Assembly: GCA_037355855.1 (NCBI GenBank)
Contig: CM074765.1
Span: 2,976,001-3,040,000, forward strand
Reading direction: 5' to 3'
Source of the DNA: Pseudo-nitzschia pungens
Taxonomy: Eukaryota; Bacillariophyta; Bacillariophyceae; Bacillariales; Bacillariaceae
Length of the DNA: 64,000 bases
The notes under the pieces were generated by a model. The model had not been told where the DNA came from, ran no database searches, and was given only the letters and a program-made list of their open reading frames with translations. Shown one piece after another: positions 30,001 to 41,169 of this stretch (within the stretch, counting starts at the first letter, position 1; every line of letters begins with the position of its first letter). The translations under genes were made by a program, and so were the position numbers.

Positions 30001-31239
30001 TTATTCTTTCTTTCCGGTATATCTCTTGACCTCGTCGACCAACCAGCCGACTGCTTCCTCGGGTGTTCCCTGCATGACGCCGTGTCCCAGATTCAGCAAG
30101 TGACGGTTTCCGGGGCCCCCGGCCTTATCGATACAATCCCGAACGGCCTGTTCGATTTGCTCCTTGGAGCCAAAGAGGATGGTTGGGTCGATGTTTCCGC
30201 TGACGGCAATGTCGGGGCCCAGGATTCTTCGGGCTTCCGCCATGTCGATAGACCAGTCGATCGCAATCATGTCGGCACCCATGTCGCGCTGGAGTTCCAG
30301 GTAGGAAGAACCACCATTGGCAAAGTAAATGACGGGAACATCGGGGTGCTTCTCCTTGATGATGGAAATGGCCTTCTGCGCGGCGGGTTTGGCAAAGTCG
30401 GCAAAGTGCTTGGGCGAGAGTTGGTGGGCCCAGCTCTCAAAGAGCTGGATGACCTGAGCCCCGCATTCGATTTGGTGGCAGGCATAATGTCCGATCATTG
30501 TGGCAATTTTGTCCAGGAACAAGTTCATGGTCTCGTCGTCTCCGCGTTCGTTCGCCATCATGAGTTTCTTGGTGTCGAGGCAGTGCTTGGAGGACTTGCC
30601 CTCGATGGTGTAGGCCGCCAGCGTGAAGGGAGATCCGACAAAGCCAATGAGCGCCGTGTTTTTCTCCTCGGCTTCCTTCGAGAGCTGACCAAGGATTTCG
30701 CGAATGAAGGGGAGTTTTTCGTCAAAGGTATCGACGCTGTCGACAGTGTTGAGGGCGGTGACGTCTCCCTCGCAGGCGATCTCGGTCGAGATGACGGGTC
30801 CGATGCCCGGAACAACGTCGAAGTCGATACCCAGGGTTGGGAGAGGTGTCAGAATGTCGGAAAACATGATGATTCCGTCCATGCCGTATTTCCGGTGGCA
30901 CTGCAAACTCAATTCGATGGCCATCTCGGGTGTTTCGGACCGCTCGCGAAAGGGGAACTTTGTGGAATATGCCCGGAAGGCTTTCATGTATCGACCGGCC
31001 TGGCGGCACAACCAGACGGGGGTTCGTTCGGTGATTTCTCCCCTGGCGGCTCGAACCAAAATATCGCGATCGCCGGGCTCCTGGCAGTGGGAGTGCTCGG
31101 TGATCTTTTCATCGACGTATTCCGCTGTCGATCGCAACGAGGTGGAGCTGGACGTGGACGTCGACGAGAAGCCCGACGATGGCGCAAAGGCAGCCACCTG
31201 GGATGCGGCTGCGAGCAATACTACCAACGAAAATTTCAT
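30001..31239 (-). CDS. Uroporphyrinogen decarboxylase, plastid-targeted
   Basis: 412 residues, ATG at 31239, stop TAA at 30001-30003. The enzyme removes four carboxyl groups from uroporphyrinogen III to give coproporphyrinogen III in haem and chlorophyll synthesis. Residues 1-17 are a signal peptide and the cleavage region reads SQVAAFAPS, the diatom ASAFAP type with Phe at +1, followed by a Ser/Thr-rich transit stretch. Import through the ER into the complex plastid is expected. Family motifs: RTPVWLCRQAGRYMKAFRAY, FSDILTPLPTLGIDF, GFVGSPFTLAAYTIEG, FESWAHQLSP and NLGHGVMQGTPEE. The usual Met of the P-x-W-x-M-R-Q-A-G-R signature is Cys here. Length is normal for the family. No intron. Confidence 0.95.
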   Translation of the reverse strand: MKFSLVVLLAAASQVAAFAPSSGFSSTSTSSSTSLRSTAEYVDEKITEHSHCQEPGDRDILVRAARGEITERTPVWLCRQAGRYMKAFRAYSTKFPFRERSETPEMAIELSLQCHRKYGMDGIIMFSDILTPLPTLGIDFDVVPGIGPVISTEIACEGDVTALNTVDSVDTFDEKLPFIREILGQLSKEAEEKNTALIGFVGSPFTLAAYTIEGKSSKHCLDTKKLMMANERGDDETMNLFLDKIATMIGHYACHQIECGAQVIQLFESWAHQLSPKHFADFAKPAAQKAISIIKEKHPDVPVIYFANGGSSYLELQRDMGADMIAIDWSIDMAEARRILGPDIAVSGNIDPTILFGSKEQIEQAVRDCIDKAGGPGNRHLLNLGHGVMQGTPEEAVGWLVDEVKRYTGKKE

Positions 31240-32869
31240 GTTTGCTGCTTTGAGTCTGAATGCAGCCAGTGCTATTCTTTGTTATTAACGATCGATTGAT
31301 GATTTGTTGGAATTATCACTAGCAAGGAAAGAAAACGTATCGTAACCTTACTGCCCTCAATTCGTCGGGTTTTCCTGGAAAGAAAAACGAAGCAAGCAAG
31401 AAGTGTTGCAACGCGGTGCAATCTAGTAGCAGAACGAACCTAGCGAAAGCAACAACGAGTGTGTTGACGAACCGAGAATGGGCCGATGGAACCTGGTAGT
31501 TGTTCTACAGCACCGTACGGGTGCGATGCAAGTCCGAGTAGTCGTTTCCAAGTTGAAGAGACTTTGTGTCGTTCTTGTGGGACAGCTTCCGCGTGTCGTA
31601 CTTTGTTTGGATACCAGGTAAGCCGTACCAGTACCAGTACAAGTAGGACTAAGGTTAACCTTACCACTAAGCTTACTCTCGGTTCTCCGCATTAAAAAAA
31701 TTCAAAATCTCAAAGATGATGATCTCGAACGTGAAGGTTTGCTTTTTGATGTCTTGATTCAGTCCTGTGTATCAAGTCACGAATTTTGGTTGACGAATGA
31801 ATCAATCACGAGTTATTTCAGCTTTCTGGGATGACATTAATTAAGAAAATATACCGTAAGATTACGGTAAACCTTTTTTAAAAGTCATGACAGAGAGATG
31901 TTTGACCGATCATCTTCGCACATACGGTAATACTATGGGTACAGTATGAAAAGTAGTATTCATATTCTGGTATGTACCCGTAATTACCGTACATGGTACA
32001 TACTGCGTCAGAAAATCTTACTACGTAAGGTTACTTGGAAGTCCGAATGACGAAAGTCAACCCAAAATTTATTATGTAATTCGTGCCGCCCGTAACCTTA
32101 TGGTAACCTTACGTCAACTTTACGTAATGTAGTCCGTAGTAGTAGTAGTACGTATTCAACAAGTACTGTACTGGGTACTATTTTTGTTTTTAAGATAGCA
32201 CCAACTTACGTAGATTCAACGGATTACTATCATCTGTTTCGGGATACTCCAACGCGTGTTTCATGGACGTTAAGTAAGTTAATGTAAAGGATCCATCAAT
32301 CATAATCATTCATTCCATCCCTACCATACAATTAGAACCACTTCTGATTTCTGATTGGCTATTCAGAGCACAATATTTTCGTTGGCAATGCCTGCTCTTC
32401 AAAGAAGCGACGATCGCTTCAATCGACCGTCTTTCATTGCGTAAGGTTACCTTACCAGCTGTTCTTCCGACAGCGTTTTTCTCTCTTCGAATGGAATCTT
32501 TCTTTGTGTCTTGCGTCTTTTTCCAGCGAAGCCAGGACTCCATGCTACGTAGATGGACTCCCAACTTCTTGCGAGAATTCTCGTTTATTGCAGTGTGTTC
32601 GTCTCTTCACTAAGGAAGTGTGAGTGTGAGTGTGAGTGTGACTGTTTGTTGTGCAGCATTTTGTTCTGAGAAAATACTATCCGTTGCCAGCTTTGATTTA
32701 AATTGAGCAACAGAAGATTATCGGAAGCCATAATCCGAAAAAGTAATTGGTTCGTGCGTGTAAGCAGGAATCGAAGGACGACGAAACATCACCGTCGCCA
32801 GGTTTCTTCGAAAGCCCGACTCGACATTCACAAACATATACGAAGTACACAGCATTATTGAAAACCATC
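31240..32869. other. Intergenic with many GTAAGGTTAC-type words
   Basis: 1.6 kb between two divergently arranged genes, so it holds both promoters. Words such as ACCGTAAGATTACGGTAAAC (31853-31872), CGTAAGGTTACTTGG (32024 onwards) and CGTAACCTTATGGTAACC (32090 onwards) form imperfect palindromes. A (GTGAGT)n stretch lies at 32620-32640. The 31486-31695 and 32310-32564 frames look spurious. Confidence 0.45.
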
Positions 32870-33961
32870 ATGGAAGTCACGAGCAATGGAAACCACCGGC
32901 AGCAGCGCCATATCTTAACTTTGTATGCCGTTCAGCGTCGCTGGCACTCAGGCCCCCGCAACTACGCCCCGCTGGACATGTTGCGCCTCTTCCGAAACCA
33001 GCGCGAGGCGGAAGAAGCCGCCTACCACTCCGCGACTGCATACTGGGAAGCCGTCAACAACAACCAGAACAGCGGGGATAACAATCCTTCTGAAAGCAGC
33101 ATCAAGACGATCCTCTTGCCCTCCTACCCGACGCACCACCCCAGGAAAAGCTCGTTTGGATTCTTGGCCGGCGGGTCGCTCTTTTGGGTGCGGGCTCTCC
33201 ATGCCACGGTCATTACGTCCGGTCCCATCGTTGCCGACAGCCACAGCAAAGGACCCGTCTATGCCATAATGACCGAGGGAGTGATTGGTGGCTCGGGGAA
33301 TCCGACGGCGCAACGGGGGACGGAGATTTGCGATGGGAGGGTCTTTGGGGGTGACGCCACGGCATGCGCTATCGCGATGGAGGCGGTGAAGCGTGTCCAA
33401 GAGCAGGCCAACTGCGGAACGACGGGGGCGCCGAATCGCCGTCTCCGGGTGGAAGCCAAGGTGGTTTGGATCGGCAAACCACCCAACGCCGACCGCTGGT
33501 ATTCCTCGGGTGCCTTTCTGAAGGACTGCTGGGCCGAGGAGCAAGTGATGATCGGAGAGCAGGACGCCGCCATGGACGATGGGAACTGTCTTGCCGTCAA
33601 ACGCCAGATCAACGGCAACAACCTGGACTGTACCTACGGCGGGGAATACTTGCGGACCGTGTCAACCGAGCTGGACGAGGGACCACGGCACAGCGGAAAC
33701 ACTTGCATGGACGACACGAACGAAAATTTGTTGATTGTGGATTGTCCCTTTGAGCAGCCAATTGCCAAGCGAAGGCGGATCGTATCCGTCTCGGAAGATT
33801 GCTGTCCATCAGCTTGTAACAATCCAGAATTGGCAATCCACACAATGAACAACAACCTACAGTGTTTTGGAGTCAGAAACAACTTTGACTATCTGGGGGC
33901 GGTTTCGAACTTTTCGAATGGAAACCACCACGACGACGACAATGTCGTGATGATGCAATGA
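32870..33961 (+). CDS. Protein of unknown function
   Basis: 363 residues. The frame is open upstream from a TTG (32747), but the first ATG is 32870 (MEVTSNGNHRQQRH). I recognise no domain. Visible: a helical N-terminus with RNQREAEEAAYHSATAYWEA; a Gly-rich hydrophobic core (FGFLAGGSLFWVRALHA; GVIGGSGNPTAQRGTE; VFGGDATACAIAMEAVKRVQ); several Cys; a basic cluster AKRRRIVSV that could be a nuclear signal; and a Asn/Asp/His-rich tail. The codon pattern and length support a real gene. It is convergent with the WD40 gene, 408 bases apart. Confidence 0.7.
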   Translation: MEVTSNGNHRQQRHILTLYAVQRRWHSGPRNYAPLDMLRLFRNQREAEEAAYHSATAYWEAVNNNQNSGDNNPSESSIKTILLPSYPTHHPRKSSFGFLAGGSLFWVRALHATVITSGPIVADSHSKGPVYAIMTEGVIGGSGNPTAQRGTEICDGRVFGGDATACAIAMEAVKRVQEQANCGTTGAPNRRLRVEAKVVWIGKPPNADRWYSSGAFLKDCWAEEQVMIGEQDAAMDDGNCLAVKRQINGNNLDCTYGGEYLRTVSTELDEGPRHSGNTCMDDTNENLLIVDCPFEQPIAKRRRIVSVSEDCCPSACNNPELAIHTMNNNLQCFGVRNNFDYLGAVSNFSNGNHHDDDNVVMMQ

Positions 33962-34369
33962 ACCAATGGTGTCAAACCCTAGAGATAACTAGTGTACGTG
34001 TAGTTTGTGTAATTTAGATTGAACCAATATTATTTGTAAAATTTTGTTGGAATCCTTTTTAGTAGTTGCATACGGTACATAATCAGGTTTGAACGGCAGG
34101 AACGAACTGGTACGATACGCGTACGAACAGCCGTTGGATAAAATTATGTGTGGCACCAATCGGTAACTTCCTCATCAACACCATCACATATAGTACTGTG
34201 TTAACCCCGCAAATTCGAAAGTCCCAACGAAATCCACGAATGTCAAAAACAAACCAGATGGGTCTTTCGTACTGGATTTGGGTTGGTCGTTGCGGACTGT
34301 TATCCGAAAGCATTCCAGTATACCAACGAGTGCGCCCCGCAAACCTTCTTCCGTGCCGACGCGATCAAG
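33962..34369. other. 3' flanks of convergent genes
   Basis: No gene is seen. It probably carries the 3' ends of both neighbouring transcripts. Confidence 0.4.
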
Positions 34370-36475
34370 TCAATCTCCATTGCTGCGATGCCGGGTGGGG
34401 TAGCTGCGGTGCACAGTGGTTTCGTTCGATTCGTCGCCGTCCCGTTCCCCCCTGTTCTTGGCACCTCCCTCGTTGGCGGTTTCATCCCCCGGAATCCGTT
34501 TCTTGGCTTCTTCTTCTACCTTCCATTCGTGAACGTGCCCGTCGCGACAAAAACTGACGAGCGACGAGCGTTCGTGGCAAAAAAAGGTCGAAACCACGGG
34601 GCTGCACGCCGAGGTGCGACCGTGTCTCCCTCGCGGCGTGTCGTCCGCGAGCGGTTGCCCCGGGTGGATGCGGAGCGAACCCAGTGCGGCAAAGGTCTTC
34701 CAGTCCCAAAACCGGATGCGGCCGTCGTATCCCCCGGCCGTAACCAGTATGGGACTCTTGCTGCTCGTGCCGTGTCCCACCAACTCGACCGCTTCCACCA
34801 TTCCTCCGCGACAGCAGTTGAAGAGCACCGAGCTCGTGCTGTTTTCCGCCACGGGCGACTCCCCGTCGGCTTCCATATCGATTTTGAAGAGGTCACCCTT
34901 GCTCGTTCCAACGATCAATTTGGTCCGTTCGAAGTATCTCAAATACACAAAGTGGTGCACGTGTCGGTTTCGATTGTGAAATCGCCTCTGTTTGTACGCT
35001 CTCGGCACGCATTTGCCTTCCTTTGCGGTCATCCGAAACGGTGGCAATTCGAACGTACTAGGTGCGTCGGTTTCGTTGCAGCTCTCGTTCGCAATACCGT
35101 TTCCAATAGTTTCATTTGCCATGTGTTCCGTGGACGTTTCCCACAGACACAAATGTCCCAATGCTTGGCCACTCAACCCGATAGAAAGGATTGTGTGTGG
35201 TGATGACGAAGGTCTTCCATCACTGGTGACGCGGAAGGAAGACGATGCCATTGCCATCGGCGAAATGTCGTGCAAGACCGAAATGTCATCAAAATGATTG
35301 GCGCGGAGATTTATCTTGGAGACCCGCTGGAGGTTACCGTCTTCCAGGGCATTCCAGTGGACTAAGATCACACTTGCTTTCTCGACACTCCGTTGTTGTT
35401 GTCGTTGTTGATTCCTGCCCATGCAGCTACTGACCAAGTGCTTGTCATCCACGGGACACAGGCACGAGATTTCGCCGTTTGGAAAATGATACAGACATTC
35501 CGAAACGTGCGGGTATTCCGTCCTGTTTTCCGTCTTTGCGTTTTGTTCTTCCCTCTCTTCCACCGAACTTGCAGTTTCAGCTTCACCAACTGGGTTCGAA
35601 TCAATGGACTGGATCTGTCCCAAAGCAAACCCCAAAAAGAAGTATGGAGTGCCAAAATGGACCGCAACTACTTGATGCAAGTCGGCAAACAAATACCCAC
35701 TCCCATCTCTCCCAATGAAACTGTTGCATCTGTCATGGTTGCAGACATCCGTCCTCCCCTTTTTATTCTCGTCACCCTTCGTTGATGGGTTCTGTGACGG
35801 CGGTATCGATGGTATTTGTTCTTTGAAAGGTGTCGACGAGAAGATTCGATCCACGCTTGGTGTCAAGAAAACACCCGAATAATCTCCCCAAATCGCGAGG
35901 ACTCCGGGTCGTAAAAAAGCAATCCCAAAATACCCATTGGAATCGTTGGCCAAAATCGAATCTTCTTCCGGTCCACTAAAGATTCCGATACGATTGAGAA
36001 TTGGTGGTCGGCAATTTTCATTACGTCGCTGTCGCTTCCGTACACGTCGTCTCGTTTCCTCAGCCCGTTGGATCCGAAGAACGGCCTGCCGAAAGTGAAA
36101 GACGTTTCTCAGGTAGGTTCTTCCTTTTCTTTTTGTCCTCTTGTGGTCGTGCCGAGAGGAACAAAACAAGTATTCTGTATGCGGGTTGACAAAGAGAAAT
36201 TCCTCCCACGAACGACTGCCGACAAGCGACCCAAGCGTGTAGAAATCATGAGGTGTCAGGTACTCCATAATCCGATAAAGTGCCCCATCCAAGTGCAAGG
36301 AATTGCCGTTGCGACTGTCGTCAAACGATGGCAAACAAAACTTCCCAGTTGTCTTATCGTCGTCGAGGACATCATTCCCAATAGTTGCAAAAACCGCACT
36401 TGTTTGCGATTTATCCATGCAACTGTGTTTGCCAACGTCGCAAGTGCTGTCCGCAGATATCCTGTCATTCAACAT
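34370..36475 (-). CDS. F-box-like / WD40-repeat protein
   Basis: 701 residues from ATG 36475, no intron needed. Near residues 63-95 an F-box-like helical segment (LYRIMEYLTPHDFYTLGSLV) is followed by a basic stretch (ETRRRVRKRQRRNE). The rest resembles a degenerate beta-propeller, clearest in ILVHWNALEDG, LIVGTSKGDLFKID, ILVTAGGYDGRIRFWDW and SFCRDGHVHEWKV. F-box/WD40 proteins present substrates to SCF ubiquitin ligases, but the F-box here is weak and the function could be any scaffold role. The C-terminus is acidic/basic and disordered. Together with the RING gene it would be a second ubiquitin-related gene, which may be coincidence. The large open frames on the other strand (34283-35203) are shadows. 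Confidence 0.7.
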   Translation of the reverse strand: MLNDRISADSTCDVGKHSCMDKSQTSAVFATIGNDVLDDDKTTGKFCLPSFDDSRNGNSLHLDGALYRIMEYLTPHDFYTLGSLVGSRSWEEFLFVNPHTEYLFCSSRHDHKRTKRKGRTYLRNVFHFRQAVLRIQRAEETRRRVRKRQRRNENCRPPILNRIGIFSGPEEDSILANDSNGYFGIAFLRPGVLAIWGDYSGVFLTPSVDRIFSSTPFKEQIPSIPPSQNPSTKGDENKKGRTDVCNHDRCNSFIGRDGSGYLFADLHQVVAVHFGTPYFFLGFALGQIQSIDSNPVGEAETASSVEEREEQNAKTENRTEYPHVSECLYHFPNGEISCLCPVDDKHLVSSCMGRNQQRQQQRSVEKASVILVHWNALEDGNLQRVSKINLRANHFDDISVLHDISPMAMASSSFRVTSDGRPSSSPHTILSIGLSGQALGHLCLWETSTEHMANETIGNGIANESCNETDAPSTFELPPFRMTAKEGKCVPRAYKQRRFHNRNRHVHHFVYLRYFERTKLIVGTSKGDLFKIDMEADGESPVAENSTSSVLFNCCRGGMVEAVELVGHGTSSKSPILVTAGGYDGRIRFWDWKTFAALGSLRIHPGQPLADDTPRGRHGRTSACSPVVSTFFCHERSSLVSFCRDGHVHEWKVEEEAKKRIPGDETANEGGAKNRGERDGDESNETTVHRSYPTRHRSNGD

Positions 36476-36997
36476 GATTCAGTTGACCCAATTGCTTTGA
36501 GTGAAAGGAGGATTGGTACAGTTTAGAATCACACAGGGAACTAGGAAAATCTGTTGTCAAAGAAGACGATAGCTTCGTAATTCGTTTTCGGAGATCAGAG
36601 ATGACAAAAGATAGGCAAAACCAGAGAAAATCGTTTTCTGAGATCGCCATCTTTTGACACTCTGCATTCTGCGAAGCAATCACGTAGCATACCCATCGAA
36701 CGGTACGGGTACATCCTAATAAGCATAATAAAAAAAAATAATAATAGGGTCTGAATATATTACGCGTACTTGTACGGTAGATTCGACCCACGTCCCTTGG
36801 TCTGTCCGAAAGTCTATGTCGACAGTCGACAACTAGTACGAATTCACTACAAGAACAAAAGAAGCTAAGGTTACCAATACTTGGTAACCTTATTTAGTTT
36901 TGAAATTTTTCAATAATTTTCACTAATATCAGAACGCAAAACCGGAATTCAACATCCAACTAACGATAAAAATGCAAATTGTAGGGTTTGTGTCACC
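36476..36997. other. Intergenic with a perfect hairpin
   Basis: Upstream of the WD40 gene and downstream of the M3 peptidase. At 36868-36892 AAGGTTACC and GGTAACCTT flank a 7-base loop. Confidence 0.5.
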
Positions 36998-39306
36998 CTA
37001 AGGGCAAGCATTGGCTGCAGCAACACGCGCCGCGACAAAGGCTTCGAACCCTTTGCATGCACCAAGAAGCCCGCATTGACTCGAGTCGGAGATAACGTGA
37101 TCCCCGTCAACAAATTTGACCGTCATTGCCAAATCAAGTGGTTCTTCTTCTTCCTTCTCTTCGGCTGAAGAACTATTCATTTTCTCTATCATTTCGTCGT
37201 ACTCTTTCTTCTCTTGTACAATATGTTCTTCGAGGTCTTTCTTCAAGGTATCTACCCAGTCATCACCTGTAAGCTCTTTCCCAGTGAGGTCCTTCACGAT
37301 TTGAAGGAATGGTTTGGAATTACCGCACTTCCAGTAGGCGTCCGTAAGAGTGGGGCCGACCATCGGATTATCAACTATATATCCGTATTTGTCTTTGAAA
37401 TATTTTCTAGTCTGATGTACTGACATCTCAGCGAGCTATAGTTTCGGATTGTACCAAATGCAATCGATTATAACCGGAAAATCAGGGGATCGGTCAGGAA
37501 GAGACGGAATGCGGTCTAAACGAAAGATAGACTCAATTTTCAAACGTCCTCCATGTTTTTGAAGTGAAAAAAGGAAAACTTGAAATCAATGAAAACGTAC
37601 CGTGTACCCCTGGTAGTAGCAGCTCGCTTCGTCACTAACCAAATGGGGAACAGACAGAAGTGGTCTAGGACTTAAGCCGCCTTGAATACGAACCTCGATC
37701 TCATCAGCCAAGCTCTGTACCTTTTCTGGAGTTAGTTCGGCTTCTGGGAGTTCGTAGAGAGCCTTTTCGAAGTACGATACGCAGAGCATGGAACGCAGCT
37801 GGAAGACCTTGAATGGGTGTTTCGATCGGATTTCTTCCTCAATGATGCTGAATGGAATCGAGGTGCCTTGCATATCCTTGGCGTATTTTGCCCTCCAAGC
37901 AGAATCTCCGACCAGAGAATCCAAAAACATGGATTGATTCTCGGCGTAGGCGACACTCGTCGGCGCACGTTCCTGACTGAATAGTGGACTTGGCTGAAGA
38001 ATGTTTGCAAAGTGTGCTGCGTGTCCTGCCTCATGCATTAGAGTGTTCAGAGCAGTCATGCCACTACCAACTGCAGCTGGATCTGCGAGGCTGGTGAAGT
38101 TTGCTTGTGATGGGACGTGGGTTCCATCGGGTTTGACCCAAGCAGGGACTGGCCAATGGCAAAAGCCGTTACTGTATTTATTCTTTCTGTCTAACAAATC
38201 GAGCGTCATGGTTGCGTTGGAATATCCAATTTTCATTGCAGCGTACGATCGCAGATAATTCTCAACAGATTTACTAAAAGGAAAGTATGGATCCTAGGAT
38301 TTTGAGAGTGATAAAATCGAAGAGAGATGCCAAATTCAAAAACAAAATGATTTGAGTCAAATAACACAAAATCTACGGAATCGATCGAGGCTAATGGGAT
38401 TTCGGAGGGTACTACCGGCAGCTTTTCTCGCTCTGATTTGAATGACAATCTGTGACTTTTTCGAAATTGGAGCACTGATGAAAGACATGAACTCACCATT
38501 TTCTTGACAACGGACCCGGCCATCATGTAGCTCCTATTCCACGGATCCAGCGCTTCTGCTCCGTGCATTTCTTCGAGTGTTTGCCTCGCCTTCACCATTA
38601 GCGGGCGCGTCCCTTCCTCCAGGCCGTCCAGTATCTCAAAGAGCTTGGACTTGGAAAATCCCTCGGCATTGGTGACGGTGTAGTCGTAATAGTCCTCGAA
38701 ACCAAGCATGCGAGCCAACTTGTTGCGGAGTTGGACGATTTCCAAAAAGCCATTCGAGCACACAAATGTGCCGATCGAACGGAGTCCCTCGTATGCCGAT
38801 TTGCGTACGTCTTCTGAGGAGTTCGTTGTTAAGACGGTCCTCAAACCGACCGAAGAGGCTTGCGTAAAGTCCCCATTTTCATTCGTGTATCCAAGGGTCA
38901 TCTCGTTCCGGGCTTTTTCCAGAGATCCTTCGATTTTATTGGTCTCCTCCCTTACTTCCTGAGACCCGGGTGTGGGAAACTCATTACACTGGCAGGTTCG
39001 GATGATGACATCCAGAACTTTGGAGAGATCATCCTCTGCATCAGTATCACTGTCCTTCGCCAGAGCCTCCTTGTGTTCCTTGGCTTCTTTGATGATATTT
39101 GGGTCTGAAAGGAGATTTTCCATGTCGCTCTTGGTTTTAGTTAGCAATTCGGTGCTGTATGTGACATCTTCCGTAGATGACAGCGCCATTTTTGTCCCCC
39201 AAAACTGGGTCTCAAAGGCGATGTGTTTTCCTTCGTAAGCTCTGTTGAAGGTGTCGACAAAGACTTGAGCCTTGTCTCTTGCAGATGAAGATGCCTCGTC
39301 CGTCAT
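36998..39306 (-). CDS. M3-family zinc metallopeptidase (oligopeptidase), three exons
   Basis: Exons on the minus strand: 39306-38497, 38293-37601 and 37435-36998; 646 residues. Intron 1 (38496-38294, 203 bp) starts GTGAGT and ends CCTAG. Intron 2 (37600-37436, 165 bp) starts GTACGT and ends TATAG. Both are phase 0. Splicing joins VVKKM to DPYFPFSKSVENYLR, and YYQGYT to LAEMSVHQTR, a junction typical of this peptidase family. The zinc motif HEAGH is at 357-361 and the third ligand is probably Glu 388 (VAYAENQSMF). M3 enzymes cut short peptides, usually in the cytosol or organelles. There is no clear targeting signal (MTDEASSSARDKAQ), so it is probably cytosolic. An acidic stretch (SSSAEEKEEEE) lies near the C-terminus. 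Confidence 0.92.
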
Positions 39307-40128
39307 CGTGAAGTGATCTCAATGTTATAGTAAAATTATGATTTTGTGATTCGTTGACACGTTGTAAGGTTGAATGCTTGCTTCTAACGATCAATCTTTC
39401 TTGGATGTAATGCCAGTCCGAATTGAATCAATCACTAAAAAATATGCTTTGAAGTTCGAAGTGACAAGCGTGTGAAGATCAGCAACTTTTGAAATCTAAC
39501 CGATCTTACTCGTGATTCCAGGATTCGCATCGTGCAAATAATGTGAGTGAGACTGTTTCGAACGTAATTACTCGTAAGGTTAAGGGTTAAGGTTATCGTA
39601 AGGCACAACGAAAACTGATGGCAAGATCTAATTTTATTTTTAGTCCGACAAGTTTCTGTTGCACGTTCGAACGCCGGCTCTTTCGAAGTTCTCGGTAAAA
39701 TCTTAGTTGTACTCAGTATCGTACTAAAGTAAGGTTATGCGTCATCGGTAACGATAGAATATTATATTAGGACTATATGAGTACGAAGTGAGGTTACAAG
39801 ATCCGTACCTCAGTCCAACACAACTTGTTGAAGGAGCATCGCGGTTCCGCGTGTCCGAACGAAATTTAAATTGGATCCCTCTCACTCAACAAAAAAGAAA
39901 ATCTTTCTTGTAAACGATGTTCTCGTTGCTCGTTACGGTAAGGTTTTACGGTAATGCTTAACCTTATGTACTTGTTGCTTGTGACAACTGTGAACGCGGT
40001 GTGAAAAGGTGAAGAAGAAACAACGACAAGTAGAAAACCTTGACGGAACATCCGTAGACGCGAAAAAGCGTTTACCTTCAAGCAATACTATCATAGGTCG
40101 AGAGACAATATCAGATGCAGAAGTAACC
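39307..40128. promoter_or_regulatory. Shared upstream region of two divergent genes
   Basis: 822 bases between the M3 peptidase and dioxygenase starts. It is rich in CGTAAGGTTA words (39571-39600, 39720-39740, 39935-39970). No specific binding site can be named. Confidence 0.45.
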
Positions 40129-41169
40129 ATGAGGTGCTGTAATAGAAGAGCTTTAAAGAGCAAAGTTGCGCTGGCGCTGTTGTTAGTGCTTACGACATTG
40201 TCAGCTGCTGCTGGGGTTGACGATACAGATGGTCAAGTCTGTGCGAACAAGAATGAAGATGGGAGTGAAGGAGGCTCGTGTTCACCATTGTCAGGGAGGA
40301 CACCTCCTCGAATATATGCCAACGAATCATTCCGCGATTTAGAAGGGTTGACGTCCTTTGAGCCGATTACAACCATTTCATACGATGACATTCTTGACCG
40401 AGTTCCCAGCAATGATGATCACAACAACAACAAATTACCAAATGCAAAGATCGCTGCGATCCCAGGAGGAGAGGCTATCGATCTCAAATATGTGAAGGAC
40501 ATTGTCTCACCTGAAATTGCTGCTCAGCTGATCCACTCCTGCGATCAGCGTTCGGGATGGACCACCTCCCCGCAATCCGTCGGAGGATCGGCTCAGGTCA
40601 AAGCTAGCCGTACATCAAGGTCGTGTCCGCTTATATGGCCACAACTTTACCTACCCCTCTTGGACAATCCAGACTATGCATCTCGGTTGACCCCCATAAG
40701 GGACGAAATCAACCTCACGTGGCGTCTAACACAGCGCGTCGCGGAATTTCTGGGCGTGGGAGAAGAATATATCGAGCCATTCCAATTGGTTCGATACCAG
40801 CCCGGAGAATTCTACAAGGAGCATCACGACCATGGTTCCTACTACGGAGCGAATACAGAACAGAGACCGTGGACACTACTGATTTTTCTCTCGGACGTTC
40901 CCTCATCCAGTGGAAAAGACGGCGGTGGATACACCAAATTCCGAGCTCTTGGAAATGACGGGGGAGTCTCTGTCGTTCCACGACTGGGCGACGGTGTCTT
41001 GTGGCGGAACGAGGACGAAACAACTGGCGAGCTCTTACTCGATGCTGTTCACGAAGCAATTCCTCCAAAGGATAACAATGATAATGTCATAAAATATGCC
41101 ATGAATGTTTGGATCGCGAAGAAAAAGATCAGAGATAATATGGATGTTTCGGCATACCGAACACATTAA
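40129..41169 (+). CDS. Prolyl 4-hydroxylase-type 2-oxoglutarate/Fe(II) dioxygenase
   Basis: 346 residues. The frame is open from a GTG at 40009, but the first ATG is 40129 and gives a short basic start then a hydrophobic segment (VALALLLVLTTLSAAAG), a signal peptide or anchor into the ER. The C-terminal half is a P4H catalytic domain: LVRYQPGEFYKEHHDHGSYY with Fe ligands His 232 and Asp 234; TLLIFLSDV; GGYTKF; GDGVLWRNEDE; the distal Fe ligand His 308 (DAVHEA); and Lys 322 for 2-oxoglutarate (IKYAMNVWI). The enzyme hydroxylates proline in secreted or glycoprotein substrates. A Cys-bearing linker (VCANKNEDGSEGGSC) follows the signal. Length is normal for an algal P4H. Confidence 0.9.
   Translation: MRCCNRRALKSKVALALLLVLTTLSAAAGVDDTDGQVCANKNEDGSEGGSCSPLSGRTPPRIYANESFRDLEGLTSFEPITTISYDDILDRVPSNDDHNNNKLPNAKIAAIPGGEAIDLKYVKDIVSPEIAAQLIHSCDQRSGWTTSPQSVGGSAQVKASRTSRSCPLIWPQLYLPLLDNPDYASRLTPIRDEINLTWRLTQRVAEFLGVGEEYIEPFQLVRYQPGEFYKEHHDHGSYYGANTEQRPWTLLIFLSDVPSSSGKDGGGYTKFRALGNDGGVSVVPRLGDGVLWRNEDETTGELLLDAVHEAIPPKDNNDNVIKYAMNVWIAKKKIRDNMDVSAYRTH

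Noticed and set aside
30082..31299. 405-codon open frame on the plus strand
   Set aside because: Exactly antisense to uroporphyrinogen decarboxylase; it reflects codon bias of the real gene.
34283..35203. 306-codon open frame on the plus strand
   Set aside because: It lies antisense to the F-box/WD40-like gene, starts at GTG and has no domain; it is a shadow of that gene.
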